A DNA stretch of 64,000 bases, from contig NZ_JAVCWH010000001.1 of NCBI RefSeq assembly GCF_030846195.1, positions 248,001 to 312,000 on the forward strand, written 5' to 3'. The notes under the pieces are model-generated. The model did not search any database and was not told the origin of the DNA. It saw only the letters and a list, made by a program, of their open reading frames with translations. Each line of letters starts with the position of its first letter. Within the stretch, counting starts at the first letter, position 1. Position numbers and translations under genes: made by a program. Below, piece after piece: positions 35,586 to 45,059 of the stretch. Source of the DNA: Paracoccus yibinensis (GTDB taxonomy: Bacteria > Pseudomonadota > Alphaproteobacteria > Rhodobacterales > Rhodobacteraceae).

Positions 35586-37645
35586 CAGAAGCGGCGGCTC
35601 AGGCTGGCCGTCCAGACGCGGCCCTCGTCACGATAGCAGTATCCAGCCGTGCAGGTCTGCTTTTGCTGGTCGAACAGGTTCTTGACGTTCACCTGCATCC
35701 TGACCCCCGGCAATTGCACCGGCTGATAGCTGACGCCGAGGTCCACGAAGACGCGGTCGTCGTTGGTAAGGGCATTGGCATCATCGCCATAGCTTTCGCC
35801 GACATAGCGCAGGCCCGCCGCCAGCCCCAGACCCGCCGCCGGGCCTGACTGGATGTCGTACTTCCCCCACAGCGACAGCGTATCGTTCGGAACGCCCGAG
35901 AGTTCGTTGCCGACAGTCCCCGCCGCGCCTTTCTCGATCCTGACGCGCTGATGGGCATAGCTGGCGATCACGCCCCAGCCATTGTCCCAGTTCGCCTGCG
36001 CCTCCAGCTCAAGCCCGCGGCTGTTCAGGTCCAACTGCCGCTGGCGGTTCTCGCCGGTCGAGGCGTCCAGCACGGTGCCGTCACGCTGGTCTATGTCGAA
36101 GACGGCCGCCGACACCAGAAGGTTGGTGCCTTCTGGCGCGTACTTGACGCCGATCTCGCGCTGGGTGGATTGTGTCGGCCGGGCTGCGCGTTGCGTGCTG
36201 TCGTCACCCGGATCGTCATAGACAAAACCGATATTGGGCGCGAAGGATGTCGAGACGCTGCCATAGGCCATGACACCATTGCCCCAGTCATAGCTGAGCG
36301 CCAGGCGACCGGAACGGCCGGTGTCCTCCTGCGAGCTTACCGATCGGCTGGCATCGGTTGTGGTCGTCTCCACGCGGTCCCAACGGGCACTGGCATAGGC
36401 CCGCCAGTCGGACCACTGTATCTGGTCATGCAGATAGATGCCCGTCTGCCGCTGTTCCTGCGCGCCGTTGAACGGCACGACTGCCGCGCCCGTATCGGCG
36501 GCCGAAAGATAGCCCAGCACACTGTAGCTTTCGTAATCGGCGCGGGTCATGTCGATGCCAGCCAGGATCTCGTGCGACACCGGGCCGGTGTTCACGTTCC
36601 ACCGCAGGCCGTTATCCAGGACCACCGTGTCGATGTTTTCCTGGTAGTGACCCCAGTATCGCGCCAGATCCGTCCCCAGAGGATAGTGCCCGCTGTATTC
36701 CAGATCGATGTCAACCTGTGCGGCGCGAAAGCTTTGGCGAAGGGTAACGCTGTCGTTCAGGTCATGCTCGACCTCATAGCCGAGACGCCATTGGTCCTGC
36801 TCGAAGTCGTTATAGTCGGGGTCGCCCTCGTAAAGACCGGACACCTCGCCATAGGCCGGGTTGTAGAAGGCGGCGGTTCCCCCCGTCAGCGCATTCGACA
36901 CCTCGGCCAGCAGGGTCGCACGCGTCACGCCATTGTCCCAGGACAAGGCCGGCGCAAGATAGGTCTTGTCGTCCGCATAGCCCGGAAGATCGCTGTTCGC
37001 CTTGCGGGCCAGGCCGGTCAGGCGATAACTGAATTCGCTGCCTTCCGACAGCGGGCCAGAGAAGTCGCCCGCAATCTGGGCGCGGTCATTGCCGCCGGTG
37101 GTCACGTCGATTTCGCGGTAACGTTCGTCTTTCGGACGCTTGGTGATCAGGTTGACGATGCCGCCCGGTCCGCTGACGCCGTAAAGGGACGAGTTCGGCC
37201 CCTTCAGCACCGCGATTCCTTCCAGACCGTAAGGCTCGGATTTGAACCAGGCGGTCGGCGCGTTGTATTGGCGCAGCCCGTCGCGGAAATAGCCGTTGTA
37301 ATAGGCGGGCAAGCCACGCAGGAAGAAGGCATCGAACCGGGTGTCGAAGCCATAGTTGTTCGGGTTTGCCGCAGCCGTATAGCCCAACGCTTCGTTCAAC
37401 GTGCGCGGCGCCTGGTCCTCGATCTGGTCCTGCGTGACGATCGTGACTGCCTGCGGGATCTTGCCGACCGGCGTATCCAGTTTGGTTGCCGTCCGGCTGA
37501 TGCCAGGGACATAGCCATCCTGGACCAGCGTGGTATCGCTTTCCGCCTCCAGCGTGATCTCGGACAAGACAAAGGGCCTGTCCTGAGCGACCGCGGGAAG
37601 GGCAGCAACACCGGCAAGCAGGCAGGCAATCAACGGTCTGTTCAT
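35585..37645 (-). CDS. TonB-dependent siderophore receptor
   Basis: Outer-membrane gated channel, 686 residues. Signal peptide [20 protein letters not shown], TonB box region [11 protein letters not shown], plug domain with [29 protein letters not shown] and [17 protein letters not shown], then a 22-strand barrel ending in ASLSRRF with the terminal Phe needed for assembly. Closest to the FhuA/FoxA/FptA group. ATG at 37645 with AGGAG upstream. Operon with the MFS importer. Confidence 0.94.
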   Translation of the reverse strand: MNRPLIACLLAGVAALPAVAQDRPFVLSEITLEAESDTTLVQDGYVPGISRTATKLDTPVGKIPQAVTIVTQDQIEDQAPRTLNEALGYTAAANPNNYGFDTRFDAFFLRGLPAYYNGYFRDGLRQYNAPTAWFKSEPYGLEGIAVLKGPNSSLYGVSGPGGIVNLITKRPKDERYREIDVTTGGNDRAQIAGDFSGPLSEGSEFSYRLTGLARKANSDLPGYADDKTYLAPALSWDNGVTRATLLAEVSNALTGGTAAFYNPAYGEVSGLYEGDPDYNDFEQDQWRLGYEVEHDLNDSVTLRQSFRAAQVDIDLEYSGHYPLGTDLARYWGHYQENIDTVVLDNGLRWNVNTGPVSHEILAGIDMTRADYESYSVLGYLSAADTGAAVVPFNGAQEQRQTGIYLHDQIQWSDWRAYASARWDRVETTTTDASRSVSSQEDTGRSGRLALSYDWGNGVMAYGSVSTSFAPNIGFVYDDPGDDSTQRAARPTQSTQREIGVKYAPEGTNLLVSAAVFDIDQRDGTVLDASTGENRQRQLDLNSRGLELEAQANWDNGWGVIASYAHQRVRIEKGAAGTVGNELSGVPNDTLSLWGKYDIQSGPAAGLGLAAGLRYVGESYGDDANALTNDDRVFVDLGVSYQPVQLPGVRMQVNVKNLFDQQKQTCTAGYCYRDEGRVWTASLSRRF

Positions 37646-37675
37646 CGTGGCTCCTCGGGCAGCAGGCCTGCAACC

Positions 37676-37696
37676 GCTCGTGTTCGGAACACGAGC
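37676..37696 (-). promoter_or_regulatory. Palindrome in the leader of the siderophore receptor operon
   Basis: GCTCGTGTT-CGG-AACACGAGC: perfect 9-bp arms, 30 bases before the receptor ATG. No T run. It could be an operator for an iron regulator or an RNA hairpin. A TTGACA-like hexamer (minus strand, 37774-37769) lies upstream in promoter orientation. It does not match the Fur box or the RirA iron-responsive box that I know. Confidence 0.5.
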
Positions 37697-38014
37697 GTGA
37701 ATGACACGCTTGCATGTGAAGGACACTCCACAGCCAAGCTGCTGCCCGGCTAGAGATTCCGATTGAAACTGTCAAGTATTGGCAAGGTTGTGACTTCTTG
37801 CCTGTGGCTGCTTCCGCCATCCGGCCACAAGGCGGGTTGCCTGCCCTGCAATGCCACCAATGCGGATTGCGCCGAATAGCTCTCGCCTCGGTGCCAGGAC
37901 AATCAAAGTATGTTCCGCCGAAGCATCAGAGCCTCGGCGGTCGCCGTGATAGGAGCGTGTAAGGTCAGGGGCTGTCTGAACAGCCAATCATCGGCATCGG
38001 ATCTGCCCGCCTTT
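37697..38014. other. Intergenic gap without a gene
   Basis: About 320 bases between the receptor leader and the complex I gene. I see no supported coding region. It contains a candidate receptor promoter and a GGCTGT-CTGA-ACAGCC hairpin at 37970-37985, which may help end transcription of the complex I gene. The short open frames on both strands look unlike conserved proteins; a worn transposon end is possible but unsupported. Confidence 0.4.
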
Positions 38015-38323
38015 TCAGTGGGTCCACGGACCGCGGCGGTCCGTGGCGAAGTTTTCGCCGTAACCGCGAGGACGGATGTTGGCTGCACGGCCGTGCGGCG
38101 GCTGGACAATGTAATCCAGACCATGTTCCCGGCAGTAATCCTCGGCCTGTTGCAGGGTGTCGAACCGCAGGCGAACCTGGCTTTGGGTGTCGTCGGCGCT
38201 GATCCAGCCCATCAGCGGGTCGATCTCACGTCCGACGGGCGGAAACTCCAGCACCCATTTCTTGGTCCGCGCCGTGCCGGACTGCATGGCATTGCGGGCG
38301 GGTTGATAGATGCGAGCACGCAT
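38015..38323 (-). CDS. NDUFS4-like accessory subunit of respiratory complex I
   Basis: 102 residues, normal length for the bacterial form of the mitochondrial 18-kDa subunit. Diagnostic runs [28 protein letters not shown] and [14 protein letters not shown], ending in GPWTH. It binds the peripheral arm of NADH:ubiquinone oxidoreductase; found in alphaproteobacteria. Stand-alone gene, far from any nuo cluster in this window. A palindrome at its 3' end (38024-38046) lies in coding sequence. Confidence 0.9.
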   Translation of the reverse strand: MRARIYQPARNAMQSGTARTKKWVLEFPPVGREIDPLMGWISADDTQSQVRLRFDTLQQAEDYCREHGLDYIVQPPHGRAANIRPRGYGENFATDRRGPWTH

Positions 38324-38445
38324 TCGAAACTACCTTTCGGGCGGATGTCGCGCGACTTATCGCCAATCAGACGGCGCTGATCAAGGGTCGGAACGCCTTT
38401 GTGCCCCCTGCGTTAGGCGGGGACAACCATGAAGGAGGATCTCAG

Positions 38446-38970
38446 ATGGCATTCCGAACCGCCGCGGCTCTGGGGCTGCTGATGGCCCTGCCCGCCGCCG
38501 CCCAGGACACCACGCCGGCCCAGGGCGAAGCCCCGATGATCGCCGAGATCAAGACCGCCGAGGGGGAAAGCCTGGGCACAGCGACCATCGCGGCCACGCC
38601 CTCGGGCATGATGCTGGTGACGCTGGAACTGCAAGGCGTCCCGGCAGGCATTCACGGCACGCATATCCACGAAACCGGCGAATGCGCACCGCCTGATTTC
38701 GAATCGGCAGGCGGACATCTGGCCGGCGACAAGGAACATGGCATCATGGCCGAGAACGGTCCCCATCTTGGCGATCTGCCCAATATCCATGTGCCGGACA
38801 GCGGCACGCTGATGGTGGAATATTTCGCCGCCGGTCTTACGCCGGAAGTGATGAACGATGACGACGGGTCGGCAATCATCATCCACGAACAGCCGGACGA
38901 TTACGTGGGCCAGCCCTCGGGCCATGCCGGCGGCCGTATCGGCTGCGGCACCTTCGCCCAGGCCCAGTGA
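38446..38970 (+). CDS. sodC: Periplasmic Cu/Zn superoxide dismutase
   Basis: Converts superoxide to oxygen and peroxide outside the inner membrane. 174 residues. Signal peptide MAFRTAAALGLLMALPAAA-Q. Metal ligands in GTHIHETGECAPPDF, AGGHLAGDKEHG and IIIHEQPDDY; disulfide Cys in GECAPP and RIGCGTF. ATG at 38446 follows GAAGGAGGATCTC. Ends one base before the convergent small gene. Confidence 0.95.
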   Translation: MAFRTAAALGLLMALPAAAQDTTPAQGEAPMIAEIKTAEGESLGTATIAATPSGMMLVTLELQGVPAGIHGTHIHETGECAPPDFESAGGHLAGDKEHGIMAENGPHLGDLPNIHVPDSGTLMVEYFAAGLTPEVMNDDDGSAIIIHEQPDDYVGQPSGHAGGRIGCGTFAQAQ

Positions 38971-38971
38971 C

Positions 38972-39274
38972 CTATTCGGCAGGTGCGGCGTCCGCAAAGG
39001 GCGCCGTGATCTCCACCGCCTGGGTGCGCTTGTCGAAGATGCAGACCATGCGATCCTGGCCGGTCTGATTTCCGACGGTCACCAGGGCCGCCCCATAGCT
39101 TTCCGATCCGAAGGGATTGACCTCGATTGTCACGGACGCCGTTTCCGGCGCACTGATCGCTGCCACGCAGGTGTTTTCGACCGAGGCGCGGAAATCGTCC
39201 CAAGCTTCCTCGCTGGACGCAAGAACCACCCCTGGCAGGACAGCCACGGATGCCGCAATAAGTCGCTGTTTCAT
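38972..39274 (-). CDS. Small periplasmic protein of unknown function
   Basis: 100 residues with a signal peptide (MKQRLIAASVAVLPGVVLAS) and a mature part starting SEEAWDDFRASVENTCVAAI. Two cysteines (CVAAI and VCIFDK) could form a disulfide. Beta-rich, with VTIEVNPFG and ALVTVGNQTG. No family recognised. Tail-to-tail with sodC, one base apart; divergent from the I78-like lipoprotein. Confidence 0.65.
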   Translation of the reverse strand: MKQRLIAASVAVLPGVVLASSEEAWDDFRASVENTCVAAISAPETASVTIEVNPFGSESYGAALVTVGNQTGQDRMVCIFDKRTQAVEITAPFADAAPAE

Positions 39275-39346
39275 CAGGCCTCTCCATCGGAAGCGGGGAA
39301 CACGTCGCCCCCCTCCTCGTTAGGGTCTAAACACAAAGGTGATCCG

Positions 39347-39622
39347 ATGCCATCTTCGCTGCGCATGATCCTGCCCGTCATCGCCATGGTTCCCTTGGCG
39401 GCTTGTGCCACCGCCTATGCCCCGACCGTTTCCGCCACACGCTGCGATCCGGCCCGGCATCAGGCCCTCGTCGGCATGAACATCGGCGAGGTTTATCTGC
39501 CCCCGCAGCTTCATTACCGCGAAATCAGCCCAGGCCAGATCGTGACGCAGGAATATCAGCCGGGGCGCCTGAACATCTTCCTGGATCCGAAAGGCTGGAT
39601 TGCCCGGGTCAGTTGCGGCTGA
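39347..39622 (+). CDS. Peptidase inhibitor I78-like lipoprotein
   Basis: 91 residues. Lipoprotein signal ending in the lipobox LAAC (about 17-20), then an I78-type domain: RCDPARHQALVGMNIGEVYL, IVTQEYQPGRLNIFLD and IARVSCG. I78 inhibitors block subtilisin/chymotrypsin-like serine proteases. Likely protects the periplasm from secreted proteases; target unknown. ATG at 39347 after AAAGGTGATCCG. Convergent with cmk, 6 bases apart. Confidence 0.8.
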   Translation: MPSSLRMILPVIAMVPLAACATAYAPTVSATRCDPARHQALVGMNIGEVYLPPQLHYREISPGQIVTQEYQPGRLNIFLDPKGWIARVSCG

Positions 39623-39628
39623 CCGGGA

Positions 39629-40213
39629 TCAACCGCGGACCATGTTCACTTGTGCGATGGCCAGGGCAATAGCTTCGGGGATGGCAAGGTGGGTGGTATC
39701 CAGAAGAACCGCATCGGGCGCAGGCTTCAGGGGCGCCGAAGCCCGATCGCTGTCGCGCCGGTCTCGTTCCTGCAACTGTGCCAGCATTTCGTCCGGGTCG
39801 GCGCCCAGTTCGATCGCCCTCCGCCGCGCCCGCACCTGATCCGAGGCCGTGACATACAACTTGACCGCCGCATCCGGGCATATGACCGTGCCGATGTCCC
39901 GTCCGTCCAGAACGGCACCGGGTTCCTGTTCGGCAAAGCGGTGCTGGAAATCGACCAGGGCCGCACGCACTTCAGGGATGGCGGCGATGCGGCTGGCGGC
40001 CTGTCCCGCCTCGGCGCTGCGCAGGTCGGGTCGGGTCAGATCGCTAGCATCCAGGGACCGCGCCGCCGCGACCGGATCGCCCCCCTTGGCCCCCGTCGCG
40101 CGATAAAGCAGGCCGGTATCCAGATGATGGAAGCCGAAATGGGCAGCAAGCGCGCGGGCAATGGTGCCTTTGCCGGATGCAGCGGGTCCGTCGATGGCGA
40201 TGATGAATGGCAT
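39629..40213 (-). CDS. cmk: Cytidylate kinase
   Basis: Phosphorylates CMP and dCMP. 194 residues, slightly short of the usual 205-230, mainly because the region after YRATG is compact. P-loop [38 protein letters not shown] and [14 protein letters not shown] are all present, so it looks functional. ATG at 40213; a GTG two codons earlier is also possible. In many related genomes cmk sits near aroA and rpsA, but here it borders a decayed region. Confidence 0.93.
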   Translation of the reverse strand: MPFIIAIDGPAASGKGTIARALAAHFGFHHLDTGLLYRATGAKGGDPVAAARSLDASDLTRPDLRSAEAGQAASRIAAIPEVRAALVDFQHRFAEQEPGAVLDGRDIGTVICPDAAVKLYVTASDQVRARRRAIELGADPDEMLAQLQERDRRDSDRASAPLKPAPDAVLLDTTHLAIPEAIALAIAQVNMVRG

Positions 40214-41535
40214 GGTCACGCCTCACTGGTTTCCCGCCACCCATCGCATGAGAGATCGTGCAAGGTCCACAGCATGGGTCAACGAAGAACGCCGGACCCG
40301 ACAGATGAGACCTTCCACGCTGCAGGAAAAGCTTTCACTGAAGTCTCTCTTGTAAAGCGGACGAAGGGCGACGCAAGCGCGCTCACGCTCACACCTCTCT
40401 GCTGATGCCGGCGAGGCCCTGTGATATTGTAGCGGGAAGACGATGTTGTCAGAAGCGGTGCAATGTCACCTGATCATGCGTCATGTCTTTTCGCATTTCT
40501 GGCGGCTTAAACGCTGGGCCTCCCGATGCCCTTGCAAGCGCCAGGCCATGAGATACCCCCGGTCCCCGTAACACCCACCAACATGGCGGAGGGCAACCAG
40601 CCTCATGCGGCATACGACGCCCGCGCCGATTAGCTCGGCGCCATGCTCGGCGCTATCGTCGAAGACCAGATCGAGCGGCTGATGCCTGCCCCGGTCCAGA
40701 CGGCCTTGCAGATCCGAGATGCCGCAGAAGCCATTGGAACCGTCGTCAAGGGAGACGCACGACCGGATCTTCATGGTCGCAGGTGACGCGTCTGACCGAC
40801 GACATTCGGAGAGAATCTTGCTCGATGAGGTCAGGGCGCCGTTGGAACACTCCTCTCTTGAAAAGGTGGCGAACGTTGCAGAGGCAATGGGCGCAAGAGG
40901 CAGAAGCCGAGCGGCGAGTCTAAGAGGCGTGGCGCCAGCAACAGAGTGCCGCAAACACGCAGGTCCTCCTCGACATCTTCGGGCCGTATCCGGGGCTGCC
41001 TTGCAGCCAGAGCCGGAACCACCCCCAATCCCTACGCCGGTCCCGTTCCCACGTTAGGCCGAAACGGAGGCGGTAGGCTCGTTTCATCATCGAAATGGTG
41101 GTTCGACAGCAGGCTGAACTGCACGCCGCAGGTGCTGTTGTCACGCAGGTATTCACAGGCCAGGGTGCGCCCCTCGCTCCAGGCTGTCGGCTTCCCAAAA
41201 TAGCCGAGGATGACGGACACTCGAATGAGGTTATCCGAGGCGCGAGATCAACGCGTATATGCCAAAGCCCGCGCGGCAGGGCAGTCAGACCGGACGCTTA
41301 CGGTCGCCGCATGGAGACACTTGCCTCTTGAGGGGATGGGGGATCGGGATCTTTATTGACCATGCCTCCGCCTCGTTCGAGGTGCGTCGAATTCGCGTCT
41401 CCGCATGAGGTGATGTTGGCCGGTTCGTTTGACGACGAATCCGGCAGGTCAAGCTTCCTGTGAAATCACCTTTGAGGACTTACAGATCCGCGCAAAGACA
41501 ACTCCACGCGCGTGTTGCTGTCCTGCTGTTCGGCC
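40214..41535. other. 1.3-kb region without an intact gene
   Basis: Between cmk and the tsf terminator. Composition is less coding-like, with frequent stops in all frames and no promoter-gene pairing that I can support. Contains the broken frame at 40582-41058 and short fragments such as 41032-41220 on the minus strand (62 codons, no ribosome site, no known family). Probably a relic of a past insertion. Confidence 0.5.
40582..41058 (+). pseudogene. Decayed coding sequence with stops and a frameshift
   Basis: From an ATG at 40582 the frame reads MAEGNQPHAAYDARAD, stop, then LGAMLGAIVEDQIERLMPAP and continues QTALQIRDAAEAIGTVVKGD, after which it breaks. A second frame takes over near 40790 (LTDDIRRES), with a coiled-coil-like stretch RQWAQEAEAERRV, another stop, and QQQSAANTQVLLDIFGPYPG. 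The Ala/Glu/Gln-rich helical look resembles accessory mobilization proteins, but this is a guess. At least two stops and one shift: non-functional. Confidence 0.4.
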
Positions 41536-41568
41536 AAAAAAAAGCCTGCCGGCGTTACCGCTGGCAGG
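41536..41568 (-). terminator. Terminator of the rpsB-tsf operon
   Basis: Minus strand CCTGCCAGCG-GTAA-CGCCGGCAGG (stem 41545-41568, one A-C mismatch) followed by C and then eight T (complement of 41536-41543). About 75 bases after the tsf stop. Strong. Confidence 0.93.
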
Positions 41569-41642
41569 TTCTGGAGGTCGTGTCCTGCAAGGCAGAACGC
41601 GTCAACCGACAGGTCCCGCGTTCCGCATTCCAATCGGAAGGA

Positions 41643-42554
41643 TCAGGCGCCGCTGAGGGTCTTGGCGACCTCGGCTGCGAAATCCTCTTCCTTCTTCTCG
41701 ATCCCCTCGCCGACGGCGACGCGGGCATAGCCGGTGATCTCGACGCCGGCTTCCTTGGCGGCCTGTTCGACCGTGACGTCGGGATTGATCACGAAAGCCT
41801 GGCCCAGCAGGGTGTTTTCGGCCACGAACTTCTTCATCCGGCCGGGGATGATGTTGTTCTGAATCACGGCTTCAGGCTTCGGTTTGGCGGAAGAGGCGTT
41901 TTCCTCCATGGCCTTGGCGGTCTGCACTTCCAGCTCGCGCGCCAGCATCGCCGGATCAAGGGTGGCCTCGGACAGCGAAACGGGGTTGGTCGCGGCGATG
42001 TGCATCGCGAACTGCTTGCCGATCGCCTGGGCCTTGTCCTTGTCGCCCTTCAGCGCAACCAGGACGCCGATCTTGCCCATGCCTTCGCCCGCAGCGTTGT
42101 GGACATAGGAGACGACGGTATCGCCTTCCAGCAGGTGCATCCGGCGCAGGGTCATGTTTTCGCCGATGCGTGCGATGGCGTCGGTCAGCACCTCGGAGAC
42201 GGGCTTGCCGTTCAGGTGGGTGGCCTTCAGAACCTCGATATCGTCCGCCGTGGTCAGGGCGATATCGGTGATGTCGCGGACCAACTGCTGGAAATCGGCG
42301 TTCTTGGCAACGAAGTCGGTTTCCGAATTGATTTCAACGGCGACGCCGCGGCCATCGGTCACCTGCACGCCGACCAGGCCTTCGGCGGCAACGCGATCGG
42401 CCTTCTTGGCGGCCTTGGCCAGACCCTTGGTGCGCAGCCAGTCAATGGCGGCGTCCATGTTGCCGTCGGTTTCAGTCAGCGCCTTCTTGGCGTCCATCAT
42501 CCCTGCGCCGGTCGTCTCGCGCAGCTCTTTCACCATCGCGGCGGTGATAGCCAT
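41643..42554 (-). CDS. tsf: Translation elongation factor Ts
   Basis: Nucleotide exchange factor that recycles EF-Tu. 303 residues. UBA-like N-terminus with [18 protein letters not shown], signature ETDFVAKN, core [10 protein letters not shown] and C-terminal module with [19 protein letters not shown]. Second gene of the operon rpsB-tsf, 82 bases after rpsB. Ends in a strong terminator. Confidence 0.98.
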   Translation of the reverse strand: MAITAAMVKELRETTGAGMMDAKKALTETDGNMDAAIDWLRTKGLAKAAKKADRVAAEGLVGVQVTDGRGVAVEINSETDFVAKNADFQQLVRDITDIALTTADDIEVLKATHLNGKPVSEVLTDAIARIGENMTLRRMHLLEGDTVVSYVHNAAGEGMGKIGVLVALKGDKDKAQAIGKQFAMHIAATNPVSLSEATLDPAMLARELEVQTAKAMEENASSAKPKPEAVIQNNIIPGRMKKFVAENTLLGQAFVINPDVTVEQAAKEAGVEITGYARVAVGEGIEKKEEDFAAEVAKTLSGA

Positions 42555-42636
42555 GATCCGTCTCCTTTGATCAACGCGTCAGGCGGGGCATATCCCCGCC
42601 TGACAACAGTTCCATGAATGTCCGATGGCAGCCGGA

Positions 42637-43422
42637 TCAGGCGTCGGCGGTTGCCTGTTCTTCCGCCGCGGGTTCGTCCAGCAGTTCTTCCGGGGCGTCC
42701 GACAAGGCGCCGACATCGACGCCGGCGGCGCCCATCTGGGCCGACATGCCGTCAAGCGCGGCGCGGCTGGCCAGATCGCAATACAGGGCGATGGCGCGGG
42801 CTGCGTCGTCGTTCCCGGGGATGATGTAGTCCACGCCTTCAGGCGAGCAGTTGGTATCGACCACGGCCACGACCGGGATGCCCAGCTTCTTGGCTTCCAG
42901 GATAGCCAGGTCTTCCTTGTTCACGTCGATGACGAACAGCAGGTCCGGCAGGCCGCCCATGTCGCGGATGCCGCCCAGTGAGGCTTGCAGCTTGTTCTGC
43001 TCACGCTCGAGTTGCAGGCGTTCCTTTTTGGTCAGGCCCTCGGCCCCGCCGGCCATCGTCTCGTCGATGGCCTTCAGGCGGCTGATCGACTGGGACACGG
43101 TCTTCCAGTTGGTCAGCGTGCCGCCCAGCCAGCGGTGGTTCATGTAGAACTGGGCCGACTTTTCAGCCGCGTCCGCGATGGGTTTCTGCGCCTGACGCTT
43201 GGTGCCGACGAACAGCACGCGGCCGCCCTTGGCGACGGTGTCGCGCACGACCTGCAGCGCGGCGTCCAGCATCGGCAGGGTCTGGGTCAGATCCAGAATG
43301 TGGATGCCGTTGCGGTCGCCATAGATGAATTCCGCCATGCGCGGATTCCAGCGCTGCGTCTGGTGGCCATAGTGAACGCCAGCTTCCAAGAGCTGACGCA
43401 GATTGAATTCGGGAAGCGCCAT
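42637..43422 (-). CDS. rpsB: 30S ribosomal protein S2
   Basis: Binds the 30S head-body junction with S1. 261 residues. [20 protein letters not shown] at the N-terminus, [38 protein letters not shown], and [13 protein letters not shown] segment [20 protein letters not shown]-terminal acidic Ala/Glu-rich extension of about 30 residues. ATG follows AAAGGACATGGA. First gene of rpsB-tsf. Confidence 0.98.
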   Translation of the reverse strand: MALPEFNLRQLLEAGVHYGHQTQRWNPRMAEFIYGDRNGIHILDLTQTLPMLDAALQVVRDTVAKGGRVLFVGTKRQAQKPIADAAEKSAQFYMNHRWLGGTLTNWKTVSQSISRLKAIDETMAGGAEGLTKKERLQLEREQNKLQASLGGIRDMGGLPDLLFVIDVNKEDLAILEAKKLGIPVVAVVDTNCSPEGVDYIIPGNDDAARAIALYCDLASRAALDGMSAQMGAAGVDVGALSDAPEELLDEPAAEEQATADA

Positions 43423-43537
43423 TCCATGTCCTTTCCGGTTTGCGCCTTGGCAGGGGATTCAGGGCGGATGCCCCAACCGGTGGACCTTTTGCGGATGTCT
43501 CCCGCAAGGGCCCGCCCCTGCCTGTGAAGTGTGGGGG

Positions 43538-43566
43538 CAAATAGACCTGTTGTGCCCCATTTGCAA
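43538..43566 (-). promoter_or_regulatory. Promoter of rpsB-tsf
   Basis: Minus strand TTGCAA (43566-43561), 17-base spacer, TATTTG (43543-43538). Transcription would begin near 43531, giving a leader of about 110 bases that is GC-rich and probably structured. The gap 43423-43661 holds no other gene. Confidence 0.6.
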
Positions 43567-43661
43567 GACCCGGCACGCCAAGGGACCGATAAAAGCTGAC
43601 GGATCTGTCAGTTGCCGGGATGGCTTCGGTCAGGCAAGCTGAAATCAGCACAGGGTTTGCC

Positions 43662-44312
43662 ATGACTGACATCCGCTTTCGCTTTGGACGGCAATACGAT
43701 TTCTACGAAATGCTTGCAGACGGGATCGTCCACGGGATCGGCGTTGTCCTGGCCCTGATCGGCGTGACGGCGCTGATCTTTCATGCCTCGCTGTCCGCCA
43801 GCGGGGCCGAGGTCGTGGCGGCGGCGATCTATGGCACCGGGCTGATCCTCGCGCTCGGGCTGTCCTTTGCCTATAACATGCTGCCGCATTCTCCGCTGAA
43901 ATGGTATCTGCGGCGGGCCGACCATTCGGCGATCTTCGTCCTGATCGCGGCAACCTATACGCCGTTTCTGCACAAGGCCTCGTCTGATCCGACGGCCTTC
44001 GGCCTTCTGGTCTGCATCTGGACGGTGGCCGCGCTTGGCGTCGCGCTGAAATGCCTGCTGCCGGGCCGATACGACCGACTGGCGATCCTGCTCTATGTCC
44101 TCATGGGGTGGAGCGGGCTTGTCGCCTTTCGTCCCATCGCGGACCACCTGCCCCCTTTGTCCGTCCTGCTGATCGTGGCGGGGGGCGTCGTCTATACGGC
44201 GGGCATCGCCTTTCATGTCTGGGAAAGGCTGCGCTTCCAGAACGCGATCTGGCACGGCTTTGTCGTGACGGCGGCGGCAATCCATTATGTCGCGGTGCTG
44301 TCTGCGATCTAG
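43662..44312 (+). CDS. Hemolysin III / PAQR-family membrane protein
   Basis: 216 residues, seven membrane helices. Family residues include DGIVHGIGVVLALIG, SFAYNMLPHSPLKW, RRADHSAIFVLIAATYTPF and the C-terminal FHVWERLRFQNAIWHGFVV with the conserved His set seen in PAQR receptors. The hemolysin name is historical; real function probably membrane homeostasis or hydrolase-like. ATG at 43662; the ribosome site is weak. Followed by two hairpins. Confidence 0.88.
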   Translation: MTDIRFRFGRQYDFYEMLADGIVHGIGVVLALIGVTALIFHASLSASGAEVVAAAIYGTGLILALGLSFAYNMLPHSPLKWYLRRADHSAIFVLIAATYTPFLHKASSDPTAFGLLVCIWTVAALGVALKCLLPGRYDRLAILLYVLMGWSGLVAFRPIADHLPPLSVLLIVAGGVVYTAGIAFHVWERLRFQNAIWHGFVVTAAAIHYVAVLSAI

Positions 44313-44336
44313 TTAGCGATATCAGGATTTCCGCCC

Positions 44337-44388
44337 GGGGGGCGGCAAACCGCTTGCATCGCCCCCCTCCAGCGGGCAGTTTGCCCGC
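44337..44388. terminator. Two GC-rich hairpins between the hemolysin III gene and eda
   Basis: GGGGGGCG (44337-44344) pairs with CGCCCCCC (44360-44367), and GCGGGCA (44372-44378) pairs with TGCCCGC (44382-44388). No T run. They probably end or process the upstream transcript, and the second lies only 25 bases before eda. Confidence 0.45.
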
Positions 44389-44412
44389 ACATCGCGGAAC
44401 GGAAGGTGCGCC

Positions 44413-45057
44413 ATGACCCCTGAAATCCAATCGCAAAAGACACGCGCGCTGTGCAGCCTGGCCCCGGTCATTCCGGTGATCGTGATCAAGAACGCCGAAC
44501 GCGCGGCGGGGCTGGCGCAGGCCCTAGTGTCGGGCGGGCTGCCGGTGCTGGAAATCACGCTGCGGTCGGATGCCGCGCTGAAGGCAATTCGCGCGATGTC
44601 GGGGGTGTCGGGCGGCCATGTCGGCGCGGGGACGGTGCTGACGCCGGACGATGCCAAGCGCGCCAAGGATGCGGGCGCGACATTTGCCGTGTCACCCGGC
44701 CTGACAGATCGTCTGATGGCCGCCTGCGAGGATCTGGAACTGCCCCTGCTGCCCGGCGCCGCCACCGCGTCCGAGGTCATGCGCGCGGCCGACGCGGGCT
44801 ATGACATGCTGAAGTTCTTCCCGGCCGAAGCCATCGGAGGCGCGCCTGCGCTGAAATCCCTGGCCGGTCCCTTGCCGAAGATCCGCTTTTGCCCGACGGG
44901 CGGCATCTCGACCGCGAATGCCGGTGACTATCTGTCCTTGCCGAACGTTGTCTGCGTGGGCGGAAGCTGGATCGCCACCGACGCGGATGTCAGTGCCGAA
45001 AACTGGGGCGCGATCCAGGAACGTGCCCATGCCGCCGCCAGGCTGAGCCGGGGCTGA
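44413..45057 (+). CDS. eda: 2-keto-3-deoxy-6-phosphogluconate / 4-hydroxy-2-oxoglutarate aldolase
   Basis: Last step of the Entner-Doudoroff pathway: KDPG to pyruvate and G3P. 214 residues. Active-site Glu in LEITLRS, phosphate loop PGAATASEVMRA, Schiff-base lysine in YDMLKFFPAE, and FCPTGGISTAN. Complete and normal length. Two bases separate it from the downstream MFS gene, so they are an operon; edd is not in the window. Confidence 0.95.
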   Translation: MTPEIQSQKTRALCSLAPVIPVIVIKNAERAAGLAQALVSGGLPVLEITLRSDAALKAIRAMSGVSGGHVGAGTVLTPDDAKRAKDAGATFAVSPGLTDRLMAACEDLELPLLPGAATASEVMRAADAGYDMLKFFPAEAIGGAPALKSLAGPLPKIRFCPTGGISTANAGDYLSLPNVVCVGGSWIATDADVSAENWGAIQERAHAAARLSRG

Positions 45058-45059
45058 TC

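Noticed and set aside
38024..38046. Strong palindrome CCACGGACC / GGTCCGTGG as a terminator
   Set aside because: It lies inside the coding end of the NDUFS4-like gene and has no T run on either strand. Likely a consequence of the codons used.
41032..41220. 62-codon minus-strand frame as a gene
   Set aside because: GTG start without a ribosome site, no recognised family, and it lies in a region with many broken frames.
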